A stretch of 64,000 nucleotides of DNA from positions 3,906,001-3,970,000 of the forward strand of contig CM065650.1 in the NCBI GenBank assembly GCA_033220425.1, read 5' to 3'. This stretch comes from Lepraria neglecta. Taxonomy: Eukaryota > Ascomycota > Lecanoromycetes > Lecanorales > Stereocaulaceae. The notes beneath the pieces are model-generated. The model had not been told where the DNA came from. It did not search any database and saw nothing but the letters and a program-made list of their open reading frames with translations. This document shows positions 45,511 through 56,260 of the stretch, piece by piece (within the stretch, counting starts at the first letter, position 1; each line of letters starts with the position of its first letter). A program made the translations under genes and the position numbers.

Positions 45511-46149
45511 TATCTGGCAGCGCGCAGCACCTCTCTAGGACGTACGCAGAGAATATGATGCGTTGATTCGAAAGTACCAATTTGCTAGTAATAGACAATT
45601 GAACCCAATTAGAACACGATTCGTCCCCTTAGAACCTTCCCAGCGAAGATCTTCAACCGTTATGATCCATTCTATCCACTCGAGAGAATTCAAACATAAC
45701 GAGGGGCACCACTCTCTCCGACACGCCTTAAACAGAAGCTCTTCCTTGATCCAAGCGCAAGCATTCCACCAAAGCTTCTCTCCAAGGTTCTCTTGCTCCT
45801 TTCTACCCAGCTCTTGCCTCTGGGCCCCCAAACGATAATGGTTGAGACGATGATGATACTAAGGATGATGTCGTGGTAGTGATGTCGATGCTGACGCCGA
45901 CATTGATGCTGCTGCCGTGGAGGGTAATTTTCTGGGAAAGTAAGACCTCGAACACTCCAGGATGAGCTGCCTGAGGATATCATACCACCAAACAGGTCTG
46001 CCCCTGCCTTGAAAGTTGAAAATCCTCGTGACTTTTCTCTTTCCCATCTTAGACTAGTGTTCGATCCCCTTTTTTTTCATGTCGTGGTCAAGATGCCATT
46101 GCCAACTTGGGACTTGTGGCATACCCGTCCTTGCCTGCACGACCTCCTC
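45511..46149. other. Intergenic
   Basis: About 640 bp convergent between the hypothetical gene and the kinase gene. Frames at 45535-45983 are low-complexity shadows. Confidence 0.35.
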
Positions 46150-47225
46150 TTATTGTGTAGCCATCAAGTGTTTGAGGATCGTCCAATCGAACACAAAATC
46201 GTATTCGAAGCCCTGTCGTATGAACAGAACGCGAAAGAGTCTGCGCAGGTAGGAGTATCGAGGTCTGTCGTCAAAGCCAAGAGAACGGACATGGTCGAAG
46301 TAAGCGCCAAATTCTGCCGGAAGGCCCTCGCACAGATCTTCTATACTGATCGTCTCTTTCTTCGCTAAGATGAGCTCCTCCTTTTGCTGTTGATTCGCGG
46401 CAGGGAGGTCCTGCCATGGGAGAGAACCGCGGAGGAAGTAGAGAAACATGTATCCTAAAGACTCCAAGTCATCGCTGCGACGCTGCACTTGGGTAGATGT
46501 TAGTCTTTAAACGGCGAGGGCCATAGATGTTGCACTTACCAGCACCCAAATGACCGTTGACGCTGGCAAAACGTGCTGTGCCCACCAAGTTTGCATTCTG
46601 GGAACGACTGGTAGTTGCCTTCCCCTGGGCTATACGGCCTTCGGTGGCAAGGCCCATGTCGGTCACATACACCTGGTTCCCATTCTTTCCCACACCCATC
46701 AGACAATTCTCTGGCTTGATATCTCGATGTATGACATCCTTTGAGTGTATATACTCTAGACGACAAATGAGCTGGTCGGCGAGCATTAGCACTGTTTTGA
46801 GGGGAAATTTGCGACTGCAGAAGTTGAAGAGGTCTTCCAGGCTTGGTCCCAGAAGATCGAACACCATGGCGTTGAATTCACATTCCGTCTCATAGGCGTG
46901 AACTCGGGGAATGCCAGCACCGCCAGAGAGGGATTGATAGATGTCGACCTCACGTTCGAGGATGGATGGATCGATGGATACATGTTCGAGTTTGATGGCA
47001 ACTTCGTCGCTGGTGTCGATGTGGGTTCCTTGTACGTTATGAGCCTCAAACATCCACTGCGGCAGCCGCATCTATTACCTATATAGACAGCACCAAAGCT
47101 ACCACCCCCAATCCTCCTTTGTAGACGATATTTGCCTGCCACACGTAAATCCTAAGGTAAGACAGATGTCAGTGCACCAGCGCAATATCTTCACATACAC
47201 AGCATCCGCTCACCAGGTTTCCCAT
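46150..47225 (-). CDS. Casein kinase I family protein kinase, divergent paralogue
   Basis: Four exons (47225-47214, 47151-47079, 47028-46540, 46487-46150) encode 303 aa. It starts [20 protein letters not shown], with the glycine loop [18 protein letters not shown] (catalytic Lys), [17 protein letters not shown] and [31 protein letters not shown], the CK1-specific activation segment, and [19 protein letters not shown] follow. It ends where the kinase domain ends, with none of the long tail of Hrr25/Yck proteins. The usual DFG is DMG ([10 protein letters not shown]): the metal-binding Asp remains but the Phe is replaced, and the segment before GTAR is shortened and altered. It is probably active but under separate constraint from the housekeeping CK1. 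The 12-nt first exon is inferred from the frame-restoring GTGAGC..CTTAG intron. Confidence 0.85.
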
Positions 47226-47481
47226 CGTGCGATCGCGAGCAACTACTGTGGACTGAGTAGACTCACATTAAGTCTCACATTATCCCATTCATTGCGACGA
47301 GAGTGAAAATGTAGAGTAATTATTAGAATCCAGGCCGCAGCCACTTCCGTTGATTGGCTGTCAGCCCCGCATTGCGAATGACTCACAAATCCTAGCGTGG
47401 TTGGCAGAAGCGCGCGTCCGTTTCATATTTTTGGAGCTCTTTCATCCCATCAACTCGTCATTGTGTTGAAACCGAGATTCA

Positions 47482-49129
47482 ATGCCTTTGGAGCAGACGG
47501 CCCCAGTACTCAACGATCGAAAGCGAAAGCTGTCTATTGAAGAAGGGTCTACGACAGTCTCTTCGCTGTCTCCACCTACCAAACGACGAAAGCAAGTGAA
47601 CCAGCAACAACACCGGACTCCCAGTTCCTTCTGGGACAACCTCTCACGACAGTGGTTGACTCGTCGTGCTCTTCGAGAATTTGATCGACGGACCGTGCCG
47701 ACTATTGTCCCTGTACCACTCGATCGGTCTGGCAAGGAAAATATTTGCCTTGCACAACTGAAGCGCCTCGCGAGGCACGGTGGACCAAGCCTCGGTGACC
47801 TGAGAGCTGTAAGTCAAGCTCGACTCTTCTCAAGGGGCTCTTCTAATTTTATGCTAGTACCCTGAACCCCAAAGCGAAGTTCCCCCCAACCGAAGCATGG
47901 CCTCAAGTCAATCAGGCTCTAGAAAAAGAGCCAAGACTGGACAAGAATCGGATATATCATCAAGGACGAGGAAATCCTCTGCCTATGACCCTGCCTTTGC
48001 ACAGCATCTTATTGATCATGGCGTCTATCCTCATGGATATGGTGGCGTTAGGAACGTGCAAGAGCCACATAATTGGGAAGAAATACAAGCAAGACTGGCA
48101 AAGCCTCGAGCGTCGCTTTCGCCGTCTCGATTCACCCGTGAAGCATTCCTAGACTTCACAGAGAAGAATGAAGATGCGTTGACCGAGGGCAAAGTCATGA
48201 GCAAAGTGTTCCCGATTATTGCTGGCACCGCCGACATTCCCTCACAGGAGAATCTCCCGTTCGGAAATCTCAAAGACCTGACCGATGGCTCCATCACCAA
48301 GGCTCAACCGGACTTCTACGACGGATCTCGACCAGCCGACTTGAAAAAATGCATCCGGGAAGAGCTTGGGCAGTACATTGTACCGTCGACGAATACAGCC
48401 GCACCATGCGTGCCCAACTTCTTCACAGATGGAAAAGGTCCCAATGGGAATACGGCAGTGTGCAAGCGTCAAGCCTTGTACGACGGCGCTTTAGGCGCTC
48501 GAGGAATTCACGAACTTCGATCCCACGTGGATCCACATACAGCTTACGACAATAACGCTTATACCATCACATCGACTTATCATGGCGGTACTGGTGACCT
48601 CACGATTTACACGACCCATCCTACGCGGCCTAATGACGCCCAAACCCTGAATGAGTATCGGATGATCCAGCTAAGAGGCTGGAAATTGACGGACACTGCA
48701 GATACATTTCGACAAGGAGCCAGCGCCCTCAGGAATGCTAGGGACTGGGCGAATGAGAAACGTGAAGAGCTTATCGCTGCGGCAAACGATGACATGTTGA
48801 ATACTGAACCTTCAGGGCCACATTCATCCGTACATAGCTTTGTGTCGTTGCCATTGACCGAATTTGTTCAACAAGAATCAGATACCTCGGCTGACGAGCT
48901 TGCTATTGGCACCGATACTTGTGCTCGCTCCATGTACAAAACACCGGTTGGAGCTCGAGCGAGTCATTCATCCAAGATTTGTTCACAACCACGAAAGGGA
49001 AAGAAGCCTATTCGACTTAATGGAGGATATGGTACATGTAGTGGAGGGTCACCAAAAATTGAGGATCGTTTGTTCTTGGCCATGAAGATGTGCATGCACA
49101 ATGCCGCCGAAGATCACCTGTGGCGCTGA
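47482..49129 (+). CDS. DUF7924-domain hypothetical protein
   Basis: Two exons (47482-47808, 47858-49129; 49-nt GTAAGT..CTAG intron) give 532 aa. The N-terminus has a basic bipartite stretch (KRKLSIEEG, then PTKRRKQ) and a second one (GSRKRAKTGQ), suggesting nuclear location. The conserved domain (about residues 255-390) shows FYDGSRPADLKK, YIVPSTNTAAPCVPNFFTDG, KGPNGNTAVCKRQALYDGAL, GARGIHELRSH and YDNNAYTITSTYHGGTGDL, the pattern of fungal DUF7924 proteins, which often occur in many copies and show a restriction-nuclease-like D..K arrangement. Nuclease kinship is inference only. The C-terminal 140 residues are Ser-rich and low complexity. Confidence 0.72.
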
Positions 49130-49875
49130 AAGTTGTATTAGCTCTTCATGATTTGGACTGCAAATAACAGAGCGGAGTGTACAGGAAATAATCACGATAA
49201 TTTGCAAGCGGCTTGCGCAAACATCATCCCAAGGACGTACTTTACAGAGGCCTTTCAATTCTAATTCTGTCTAATACTCAATTTCTTCAATGGGCGATTG
49301 TATGTAGTACTCAGTAGCTTGAATTGGCAACTTGAAACGTTGATATTTATGTAATGACAGATGAAGGAAACATGTGCCTCTTTCTCGGGGTTGAACGCAC
49401 GTCGACTCTCCCTCTCCCATTTCCTTGCTTCTGCTTTGCTTACTTTTGCTCTCAGCCCTTTTCCCCTTACTCCTTCCGCTCCCGCCAATCCTTAGCACAA
49501 CGGGCAAGTATATACAGGAGAGTATTACACATCAGCCGCTGGGACCCAAACAGGCTCTCCAAGACTAAAGAAATTTATCTAGTGATATTGAATTGAGGAC
49601 TTATATCCTCTACTAGCAACTCCGTACCCGATTGTAGACCTTCGCTTCCGCCCTTTCCAGAGAACACGTTTGGGGCCCTGTAGTCCAGCTTCGTGGCTGT
49701 ATCTAGGCTCCTCGGGGACCAATTCGAGATTCTTGTGACACGTGATCGTTTGGCTTACGCTGCTTTGGTTAAGAGCACAGCTATCGCCTTTCAAGCTCTG
49801 TACCTGATCAGGACATGTGCCCACCGACGTGATTTTGGTATACTCTCCATTGTTGTGTTGTGTCAACATGCAGCG
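49130..49875. other. Convergent intergenic region
   Basis: About 750 bp. Frames on both strands near 49261-49507 overlap each other with biased composition and are not supported as genes. Confidence 0.35.
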
Positions 49876-50496
49876 TCAACTTCTCACATGGCCTCCACCT
49901 TCTGGTGGCGCGTCGCACTTTCGTGCTTCTTTCCATCCAAGCGTCCCATCTTGGACAAAGAAAGCCCACTCAGTGACAACACCTGGTGAAGCCCGGTCGT
50001 GCGGAATACGCCTTGCAAGTGTGCCTTGTCCATCTGCGAGCACTGTTTCTACCCACTGCTCTTCACCTGGTGGCAGCCTTGATACACTAATCACGTCTCC
50101 CAGATGATGAATATGTAAAAACGACCCAAGCTCTTCCTAGAATTCCTCTCCTGGCACAGCCATGTCAGGTCCTTCCTTATACTCGAACGCATGAAAGTGG
50201 CGAGCAGCGTTCATATAGAATGAGCAAGGACTGGAAGACATGTGAGAACACTTGTTCCCAAGTAGCTCCATCCTGCAGATCTCGGTTTCAGGGTCGGGAT
50301 TCGTCTGCACCATGACGCTATTCTCACGGAGCTCACTGTGCCGATGGAGGAGTGCGCCAAAGTCAAAGTGCATCTGGTATTTCACCATAATTTCTCCGAT
50401 TCCTTGCAAATATTCTGGGGGAACATGGTGGACTTGGACATCGAAGCGTTTGATGTTGTTGTATTGGCCAGGAGTGGGAAAGCTCCTGTCGAGCAT
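49876..50496 (-). pseudogene. Hypothetical fungal protein with one in-frame stop
   Basis: The minus-strand frame from ATG at 50496 reads MLDRSFPTPGQYNNIKRFDV, VHHVPPEYLQGIGEIMVKYQ, FDFGALLHRHSELRENSVMV and PDMAVPGEEF. It then meets TAG (50139-50137) and continues in the same frame as EELGSFLHIHHLGDVISVSR, LADGQGTLARRIPHDRASPG and VVTEWAFFVQDGTLGWKEAR to a stop at 49876. Both halves look like one member of a widespread, often duplicated Pezizomycotina family of unknown function of about 205 residues. The stop occupies a position I recall as hydrophobic (Leu) in relatives. It may be a young pseudogene, a single-base assembly error, or read-through. Confidence 0.62.
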
Positions 50497-52144
50497 GGTC
50501 CGGTACGTCGTGAGTTTTTGATGATGCTTTGCGAGTGCGCGGAAAGTGGCTCGGGATTAAAGGCCTGCGGAATTGGCGGCTCTAGCGTCGTGTGACTTAA
50601 ATTTCTCAACCACTTTACCTCAAGCAACGTTCAGGCGGCTGTCGTGGCTGTCGGGTGGCGCTAACCCCAAGTGGTAAGTCGCTTGCTGAGACAAAACCTT
50701 TTTACTGGTCATCCGCAAGCGAGATTGCTTTTCTCCCCACACGTCTCCACGCTCTCCAATAATGACTGATTCAAGAGCCGGCGTTGACTCTGCGATGAAT
50801 CAGATTGAAGATCAAGAGCGAAGACTGTTCGTTGTACTTGGGCCGGGGCAGCGGCCAGTCCATCATTGAGTCCGCTACACGTGTACTTACCTCGGCACCA
50901 CGTCATCCCGATTATGTTAAATCTGACCAAGTACCCTTTGTGTACGAGAAGCTTGGGGGGAGAAAACTAACAATGCCGTCAAAATAGTGGTGGATTACTG
51001 GACCTCAGTGAGTAATGCAGGAATTCTCGCTGACTACAATACTTACTTTGTGACGAGATACCAGGGAATATTCACCGCGTAGTAAATATAGTAGGAAGAG
51101 ATGCACCTGATGCGACGGCGGACATAGTCAAAGTATATTGCGAGTTTCGATTCAAAGAGTTAAAGATAAAGTGGTAACCGTTACACAGATTCGCTATCAA
51201 CAAAGAGAATACTCAACAGTTATAATAATAGCGCTCGAACCTTTAAATCGTGAAAATGGGTGTTTCGTCAACCTTGCAGGTAGAGAGGATATCTGTATGG
51301 ACGGAAATGCTGACATTCTTATACCGGGAACCGGTAGAGGGTTAGGTGTTTTTATCGACTTGAATCTTTGATCGAGAGGACTAGATCTATCAAGTCTAAA
51401 GCCGAAAGAATCGCTATAGGTTGATCGGACCGCAAAAAGTGGCTGGATCCAGTATATCCGGATGTTGGTAGCTGAGATGGTGACTGATTTGAGTGATACT
51501 GATTATATCAAAATCTATCCATTATAATCGTGGCAGGATTGAAGCTTGACTTACTCTGTCTTCTGACCCAGTATATTATATACCAAACTTGGGATGAAAA
51601 GACTTGTCCAACTCTCTCGTTCGCCGATATCTTGTGTGTGCAGATTAGTAGACAGATTCGCAGTAAGATATTCAAGAGCCGCCTGCGGAGCCCAAGCCAA
51701 ATGCACGTAGTAAGTCGGCGGGTGATTCCCTGACAAGAGTCAACGTCAACACACAGTTAGATAGATGTTGCCTTATAGGTCAGAAGCAATTTACTAGCAC
51801 AGTTTCCCCACCCCCGAAATCCGAGGCCGTTAACAAGTTGATTCAAAAAGACAGCCGTCCGCCATAGGCGAAGAGTATATTCTACAGACCTGTATAATAT
51901 CGACCAATACGAGTTTGGAAGCTCCCGTTGATAACAGGACAGCATAAACACAAAGGATAATAAACTTCTGAAAGCTAACCAGCATTAAAACGTATTCCAT
52001 AGTGAGGGCTCGATTAGCCGCGGTTTCAGCGTAAGCTCTCGCTGCGCTCAGGAGCCAGCATTCCTCAGTGCCATAATTATATAAGACTTGGGTCTCCTTC
52101 CGCCGTGGTATCGACAGATTTTTAGTACTTCCATCTAGAACGAA
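50497..52144. other. Long gene-free, partly AT-rich stretch
   Basis: About 1.65 kb. Frames at 50805, 51138 and 51530 are short and unremarkable. It may be old degraded repeat, but no ends or coding motifs are visible. Confidence 0.4.
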
Positions 52145-52552
52145 CTAGGCGGCCATACCGCCTCGCATGATAGTTTCAAGATTGAATAACTCAGCCTCCT
52201 TCCACCAATCTGCGGCCAAAGGAGTGAGATCAACCAGCTTATTTGCTAGTGGCATCCATGACTTGGTGCCTTTGTCGCGGGGCTTGGGCGGTTGATTGGA
52301 TGGTCGCCAGGATATGAGTCTGAAGCCTTCTGTCGATTCACCCTCGTTGTCGGATCGTCTTTTTTGAGGACGTTTTAACCTTTCTGGAACAGGGTCTGAT
52401 GGTGTCGCGACTAGTGCTGTATGACTGCTTGCCAACTGTGCCGATGGGACGAACGGGCAGTTTTCATGATCATGCGAATGATGTTTGACAAGCTCATGCA
52501 CTAAGATCTTGAGGTATTGGATGTATTCCTCTTGATTGCCTTGAGACAACAT
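52145..52552 (-). CDS. Conserved hypothetical fungal protein (probably incomplete at 5' end)
   Basis: From ATG at 52552 (MLSQGNQEEYIQYLKILVHE) through a helix LVKHHSHDHENCPFVP, a basic KRPQKRRSD stretch, FRLISWRPS and KSWMPLANKLVDLTPLAADW to a stop at 52145. The pattern of an N-terminal helix, H-x2-CPF, a WxP motif and a C-terminal LVxxxP-W segment recalls a small family in Pezizomycotina of unknown role. An upstream frame at 52807-52571 may hold an earlier exon but no clean splice was found. Confidence 0.5.
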   Translation of the reverse strand: MLSQGNQEEYIQYLKILVHELVKHHSHDHENCPFVPSAQLASSHTALVATPSDPVPERLKRPQKRRSDNEGESTEGFRLISWRPSNQPPKPRDKGTKSWMPLANKLVDLTPLAADWWKEAELFNLETIMRGGMAA

Positions 52553-53086
52553 TCGCGGCAACCAACGTCCCTACTCTCTTTTCGAAAGGCAAATGGCCTC
52601 TCCTATCCATTCTCCAGGTCTACAACGACTCCTCTTGCGTTCAGACGGTGCTTCTTTGCTCGGTATCTTTGTTGATGATCTGCAGGAAAGTATAATTGAA
52701 CTACCATGTTTGAGGGGTTCAACACGACGACAAAAGGTAGCAAGTATAGAAGCACTGTGTTGAGGTTTATGACCTGCATGACACGGAAGCGCTGTTAAAA
52801 GGAGCATCCATCACCTACTACTACTGCATCTCCATCTCCTGATCACTTCCTTCACTCTGATTTAGACGATGTACCGAATTACTGCGCCCATGCATGAAAC
52901 TAGCACTGTTGACCCGGCTATTTCACCATTAGGAGACAGGCGGGATACCCACAGACTACGTTCGGAGATGTTCAGGAAGAGAGCTTCGGTTTAGCACTTG
53001 AGAAATTGTATAAAGCCCTTGGTAGCTCTGCCTGGAGCTCCTCATGATGCACTTCGCTCGCTCATAAAGTCCGAAGCAGTCGCGTT
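52553..53086. other. Intergenic
   Basis: About 530 bp. It may contain an unresolved 5' exon of the hypothetical gene at 52145. Nothing else was seen. Confidence 0.3.
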
Positions 53087-53310
53087 ACCTCCAGACCAAC
53101 CTGTCTTCAGACGGTAGTCTCGAGACCAATACTGTTTGCAGACGTATTTATGTCTGGATACTAGCGTCTTCAGACAAGAAATGTCCTTAGATGGCGGTCT
53201 CCAGACGTGGCATGTCTTTAGACTATTGTCTGGAGACACTTCTCGTCTGGAGATGCTAGTCTTAAGGCATATTACGTCTGGAAACACTCGTCTCAAGACA
53301 GTATGTCTAC
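53087..53310 (+). repeat. Array of 10-bp palindromes GTCTnnAGAC with alternating 14/17-bp spacing
   Basis: At least thirteen copies start at 53103, 53117, 53134, 53152, 53166, 53183, 53197, 53214, 53228, 53245, 53259, 53276 and 53290, with a degenerate one at 53087. Examples are GTCTTCAGAC, GTCTCGAGAC, GTCTCCAGAC and GTCTGGAGAC. Apart from one 18-bp step the spacings alternate 14 and 17, so the real unit is about 31 bp holding two palindromes. The sequence between them is not conserved. It abuts dispersed repeat copy 2. Confidence 0.9.
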
Positions 53311-53344
53311 ATTTCAGTGCCCAAATCACCTTGAACTCTTTCAA

Positions 53345-53745
53345 AGTGCATCTTGTCAAATCAACAGATTCCGTCCAATAAAATGGTGATCCTTTCGAGT
53401 TCGAAAACGATGGACGTCGGTGTAGAGGTGACGCACCCCTCTCCTGGGAGCCGCGAGGGCACACCCAGCGTTGCAGGCGTTGTCGCAAGCATCGATGAGA
53501 AGTATGGCAAATGGCATGCTAGTTCTCCCAAAAGACCTCTCCCAGGAAGGAGGATGGGATAGTGGATCTTGGCTTGCTTGGAAACCGCATTGCTACCGGC
53601 ATGACCGAGCACCAGGAAGTTCTGCCTGGGATAGCGTAGCTCCAGGGATCTTGCCCATGAAAGAGCCAAGCGTGGACGTCGCTCCCGGGAGACTGGGCCC
53701 AGGAGTGGCAGCTTGACCAGTGTCGTGAAGGCACAGAGCAGGGTG
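53345..53745 (-). repeat. Dispersed repeat, copy 2 (inverted relative to copy 1)
   Basis: The reverse complement matches 11626-12035 over its whole length with scattered changes. Conserved landmarks are GCGGTTTCCAAGCAAGCCAA and the CTCCCGGGAG palindrome. One end adjoins the palindrome array; the other runs into a GGGGACCAGAA-type tandem near 53760-53870. Confidence 0.75.
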
Positions 53746-54644
53746 AAGCGACCGGAATGGTGGCCTCAGGGGACCAGAATGGGAGCAGGTGGGGGGACCG
53801 GAACGGTGGCCTGGGGGAGCAGAACTGGAGCAGATGTGGGGGTCCAGAACTGTAGCCTGCATGGGGCCTGATTTGTACTCAAATGGAAAAGCATTGCAGC
53901 AGAGGGAAGAAGGGGGAAGCCAAAAGTGAAGCCCAGCAAAATCGAATTGATGGGCATCCAGAAGAGGAGCAGGAGGATCACGCAGAAGCAGCTTGGATGA
54001 ATGTTTAAAATCGGAAGGCATAGACTGGCTGGCAAAGGCGGCGACGTGCCATCCGAAAGAGCTCTAGGAGAGGTCTCAACAGTCGACAAGTAAGATTCTC
54101 TATGTTCAACACCGCCAGATCCGCTAATGCTGATTATTGGCCCGTCCTCAGATCAAAAACATGGTTGCAGCAGCTCACGCTTTAGCAGTCTACCACAATA
54201 CCAAGGTGTCTATGTCTCACTTGGAAAATAGCCGGAAGACACATGTTTACTTCTGGCGTTGGGGTTCTGATGGCACATCATGTAGTGCGCATTTAATGAA
54301 GATCGTCTCGTTGTCAAATGACCATACTCTCTATTCAGATGTTCCTTTGCTCGAGGCCGAAAGACGTCTGGGACCATTACTACGTAGTGCATCCTGCTTG
54401 GACTGGTCAACACAAGCCACAGCAAGCCACAGCAAGCCACCATCGGCGAAACAAAACAAGATCTCCTACCACAAGATTACCCACCAGTATTTGTGCAAGA
54501 CGCTCGCGAGAGAATTATAGTCCTTACAAGGTCTTATGTAGGTTGTCCTCAATACATCAACGAGATATGACCCAGTAGAGACAAAATTGCGGCCAGACTT
54601 GGCTTCGGAGAGTCTGCAGCATTGTGCGAACTCCATGCCACGTT
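53746..54644. other. Repeat-rich gene-free stretch
   Basis: It contains imperfect GC-rich tandem units (GGACCAGAATGGGAGCAG-like) at about 53760-53870 and a short CACAGCAAGC tandem at 54412-54441. ORFs at 53593-54089 and 54137-54520 are by-products of these repeats. The palindrome TACTACGTAGT lies near 54378. Confidence 0.45.
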
Positions 54645-55782
54645 TTATGACTTGAACCATTCATCCTGCAGGAGGTCGGTGGCCGTCGGCCGGTCTCTTG
54701 GATCCAACTTCATCAATTTCACAATGAAGTCCCTATCCTCTTTGAGAAGTTCTTCGTCTTCAGACATCGAGAACGGCAAATGCAGTTGATTCTCATTAAC
54801 ATGGTCAATTACACTAGTGAGAATCCCAAGACGGTCTTCGTTCGCGATTTCCTCGTAGCTCAGGGGGACAGGTCCAAAGCGCCTCACTTGTTCGACGAGA
54901 ACCCAGAAGCCATAGTTGACGTCATCTGGCTCAATATTCTTGGGTTTGAAAATGTGCCAGTGGTGTCCGAAGACGAGGCTAATGAGCTGCGCGATCTCGT
55001 CAGGGAGCCATATGGAGAGCGTAGCTGAGGGTCAAAAACTTACTGTTGTTCCAAGAGACCATATGTCAGTTGGTGGTCCCCATCCTAGATTTAGCATTGC
55101 CTCAGGGCTCCTAAATATTGCTGCACCGATAACGTGACCTTCCTCCAAGGGGTCTGCCTTGGGTTTGAACCGATACGCATCACCGCAGTCGCCCAACTGC
55201 ACTTCGCTGAACCGGGCTGAGGCGCCACCGTAATTGACGAGTACATTGTTTGGTTTGATATCTGTACCATCCCCAACGTTAGAGACAGATACGCCAAAGC
55301 TTGAAGATAAAATTCCTACCCGTATGCACGAAACCGTTCTCGTGAAGTGCTGCAAGTGCTTCAAGAAGATTCCGAGCCACTAGCTTGAGATCTGAGCCTT
55401 CGAGTCGTTTCTGACCTGATACTTTCAATAGATTCTCGTCCAGAAATTTCAACACCAAAGAAGGCGGATCTTCGGTGGTGTCGATCATTTGGCGAACGTA
55501 GGGATGGTCGCGAACAGCCTCGAGCACCTCACGCTCGTTGTTCAAGCGCTGTTTTGGGGCTCTCTTTATGACCACTTTACGAGCGTATTTATCACTGCGC
55601 TGATGTAAGGTGAGATCGTGGAGTCGGTAAGTAAAGCACATGATAGCTCACATAGCTGTCCATACATCTCTCCCCTTTTGAAGCTGGTCCAAAACCTTGT
55701 AGCTACCGGCTTTGCCGCTCAATTGTTGACCGACCGATAACGTAGCAGAAGCCGAGTGGAGAAGCCGTGCGGTGGGACGCAT
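54645..55782 (-). CDS. Fungal protein kinase, SRPK-like with degenerate motifs
   Basis: Four exons (55782-55652, 55594-55320, 55261-55044, 54986-54645) encode 321 aa. The N-terminus is SVGQQLSGKAGSYKVLDQLQ, with only a weak glycine loop, then KYARKVVIKRAPKQ (VIK lysine) and NERVLEAV-like helix C. The catalytic loop is ENGFVHTDIKPNNVLV, having HTD where most kinases have HRD. The metal-binding motif is DCG (VQLGDCGDAYRFKP) instead of DFG. Then come FRSPEAMLNLGWGPPTDIWS (APE-like and the D-W-S helix) and LMKLDPRDRPTATDLLQDEW. HTD/DCG are usual in the expanded SRPK-like kinases of Pezizomycotina, so activity is possible. The first intron hides an otherwise open frame starting MCFTYRLHD, which is a false start. 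Confidence 0.82.
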
Positions 55783-56260
55783 TTTTTTTCACAGGAAGTG
55801 GGATGACATGGTGAGGTATGAAAGTCAAGCAAGTATAGAATGCGTTTGAGAAAGAAAAGGATAAGCCGGAGAGGGAGGAAACGTTAGCGGCTTTGTTAGC
55901 GTTCTATTACGTAGTACGTAGACACGTGGCGTATAGTTATCGATACAGCGCTATTAATTCGACCTTGTAGAGTACTTTTTATGATACTATATTTGCCAGT
56001 AAGCTTCGTAACTAAGATAGTCGTATCTTCTTTATAGCGCTTATAGGCGAGCTCAAGACGCTTATCCGGCGACAGTTCAGGTGGTTCGGGGGGTTCTATG
56101 ACGAGAGAGGGTCTATAGGTATATTAGAAGCTTTATGGGGGCTGTTGATGTCGTTCAATCGAAAAGGAGTCAAATATGTAATAAAATCTTGAAATTCAGC
56201 CCTATAGGGCTGGCCGGCAGGGCAGTTCAGCCGGTTGGGGGGTGAATTCTTCTAGCCCTA
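55783..56260. other. AT-rich intergenic, likely old repeat
   Basis: It contains TTACGTAGTACGTAG near 55908. Two similar phrases, GTTCAGGTGGTTCGGGG and GTTCAGCCGGTTGGGG, lie about 140 bp apart. It may be remains of another transposon beside the pogo-like element. Confidence 0.35.

Noticed and set aside
46050-46080. tRNA-like B box (GTTCGATCC) followed by a T run
   Set aside because: The preceding bases cannot form the T stem, D arm or acceptor stem of a tRNA.
37120-49129. Possible secondary-metabolite or nutrient-use gene cluster (transporter, oxidoreductase, kinase)
   Set aside because: No backbone synthase, pathway-specific regulator or shared substrate is evident; the genes look unrelated.
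53087-53310. Regularly spaced repeats resembling a CRISPR array
   Set aside because: Repeats are 10-bp palindromes with 4-8 bp between them, in a eukaryote, with no cas genes. It is a satellite-like array.
53593-54089. Two long Pro/Ser/Leu-rich minus-strand frames
   Set aside because: They lie over GC-rich tandem units and the dispersed repeat and show no family motif.
55279-55641. Separate ORF starting MCFTYRLHD
   Set aside because: The first part is the intron of the kinase gene; splicing from 55652 to 55594 gives the proper N-terminus.
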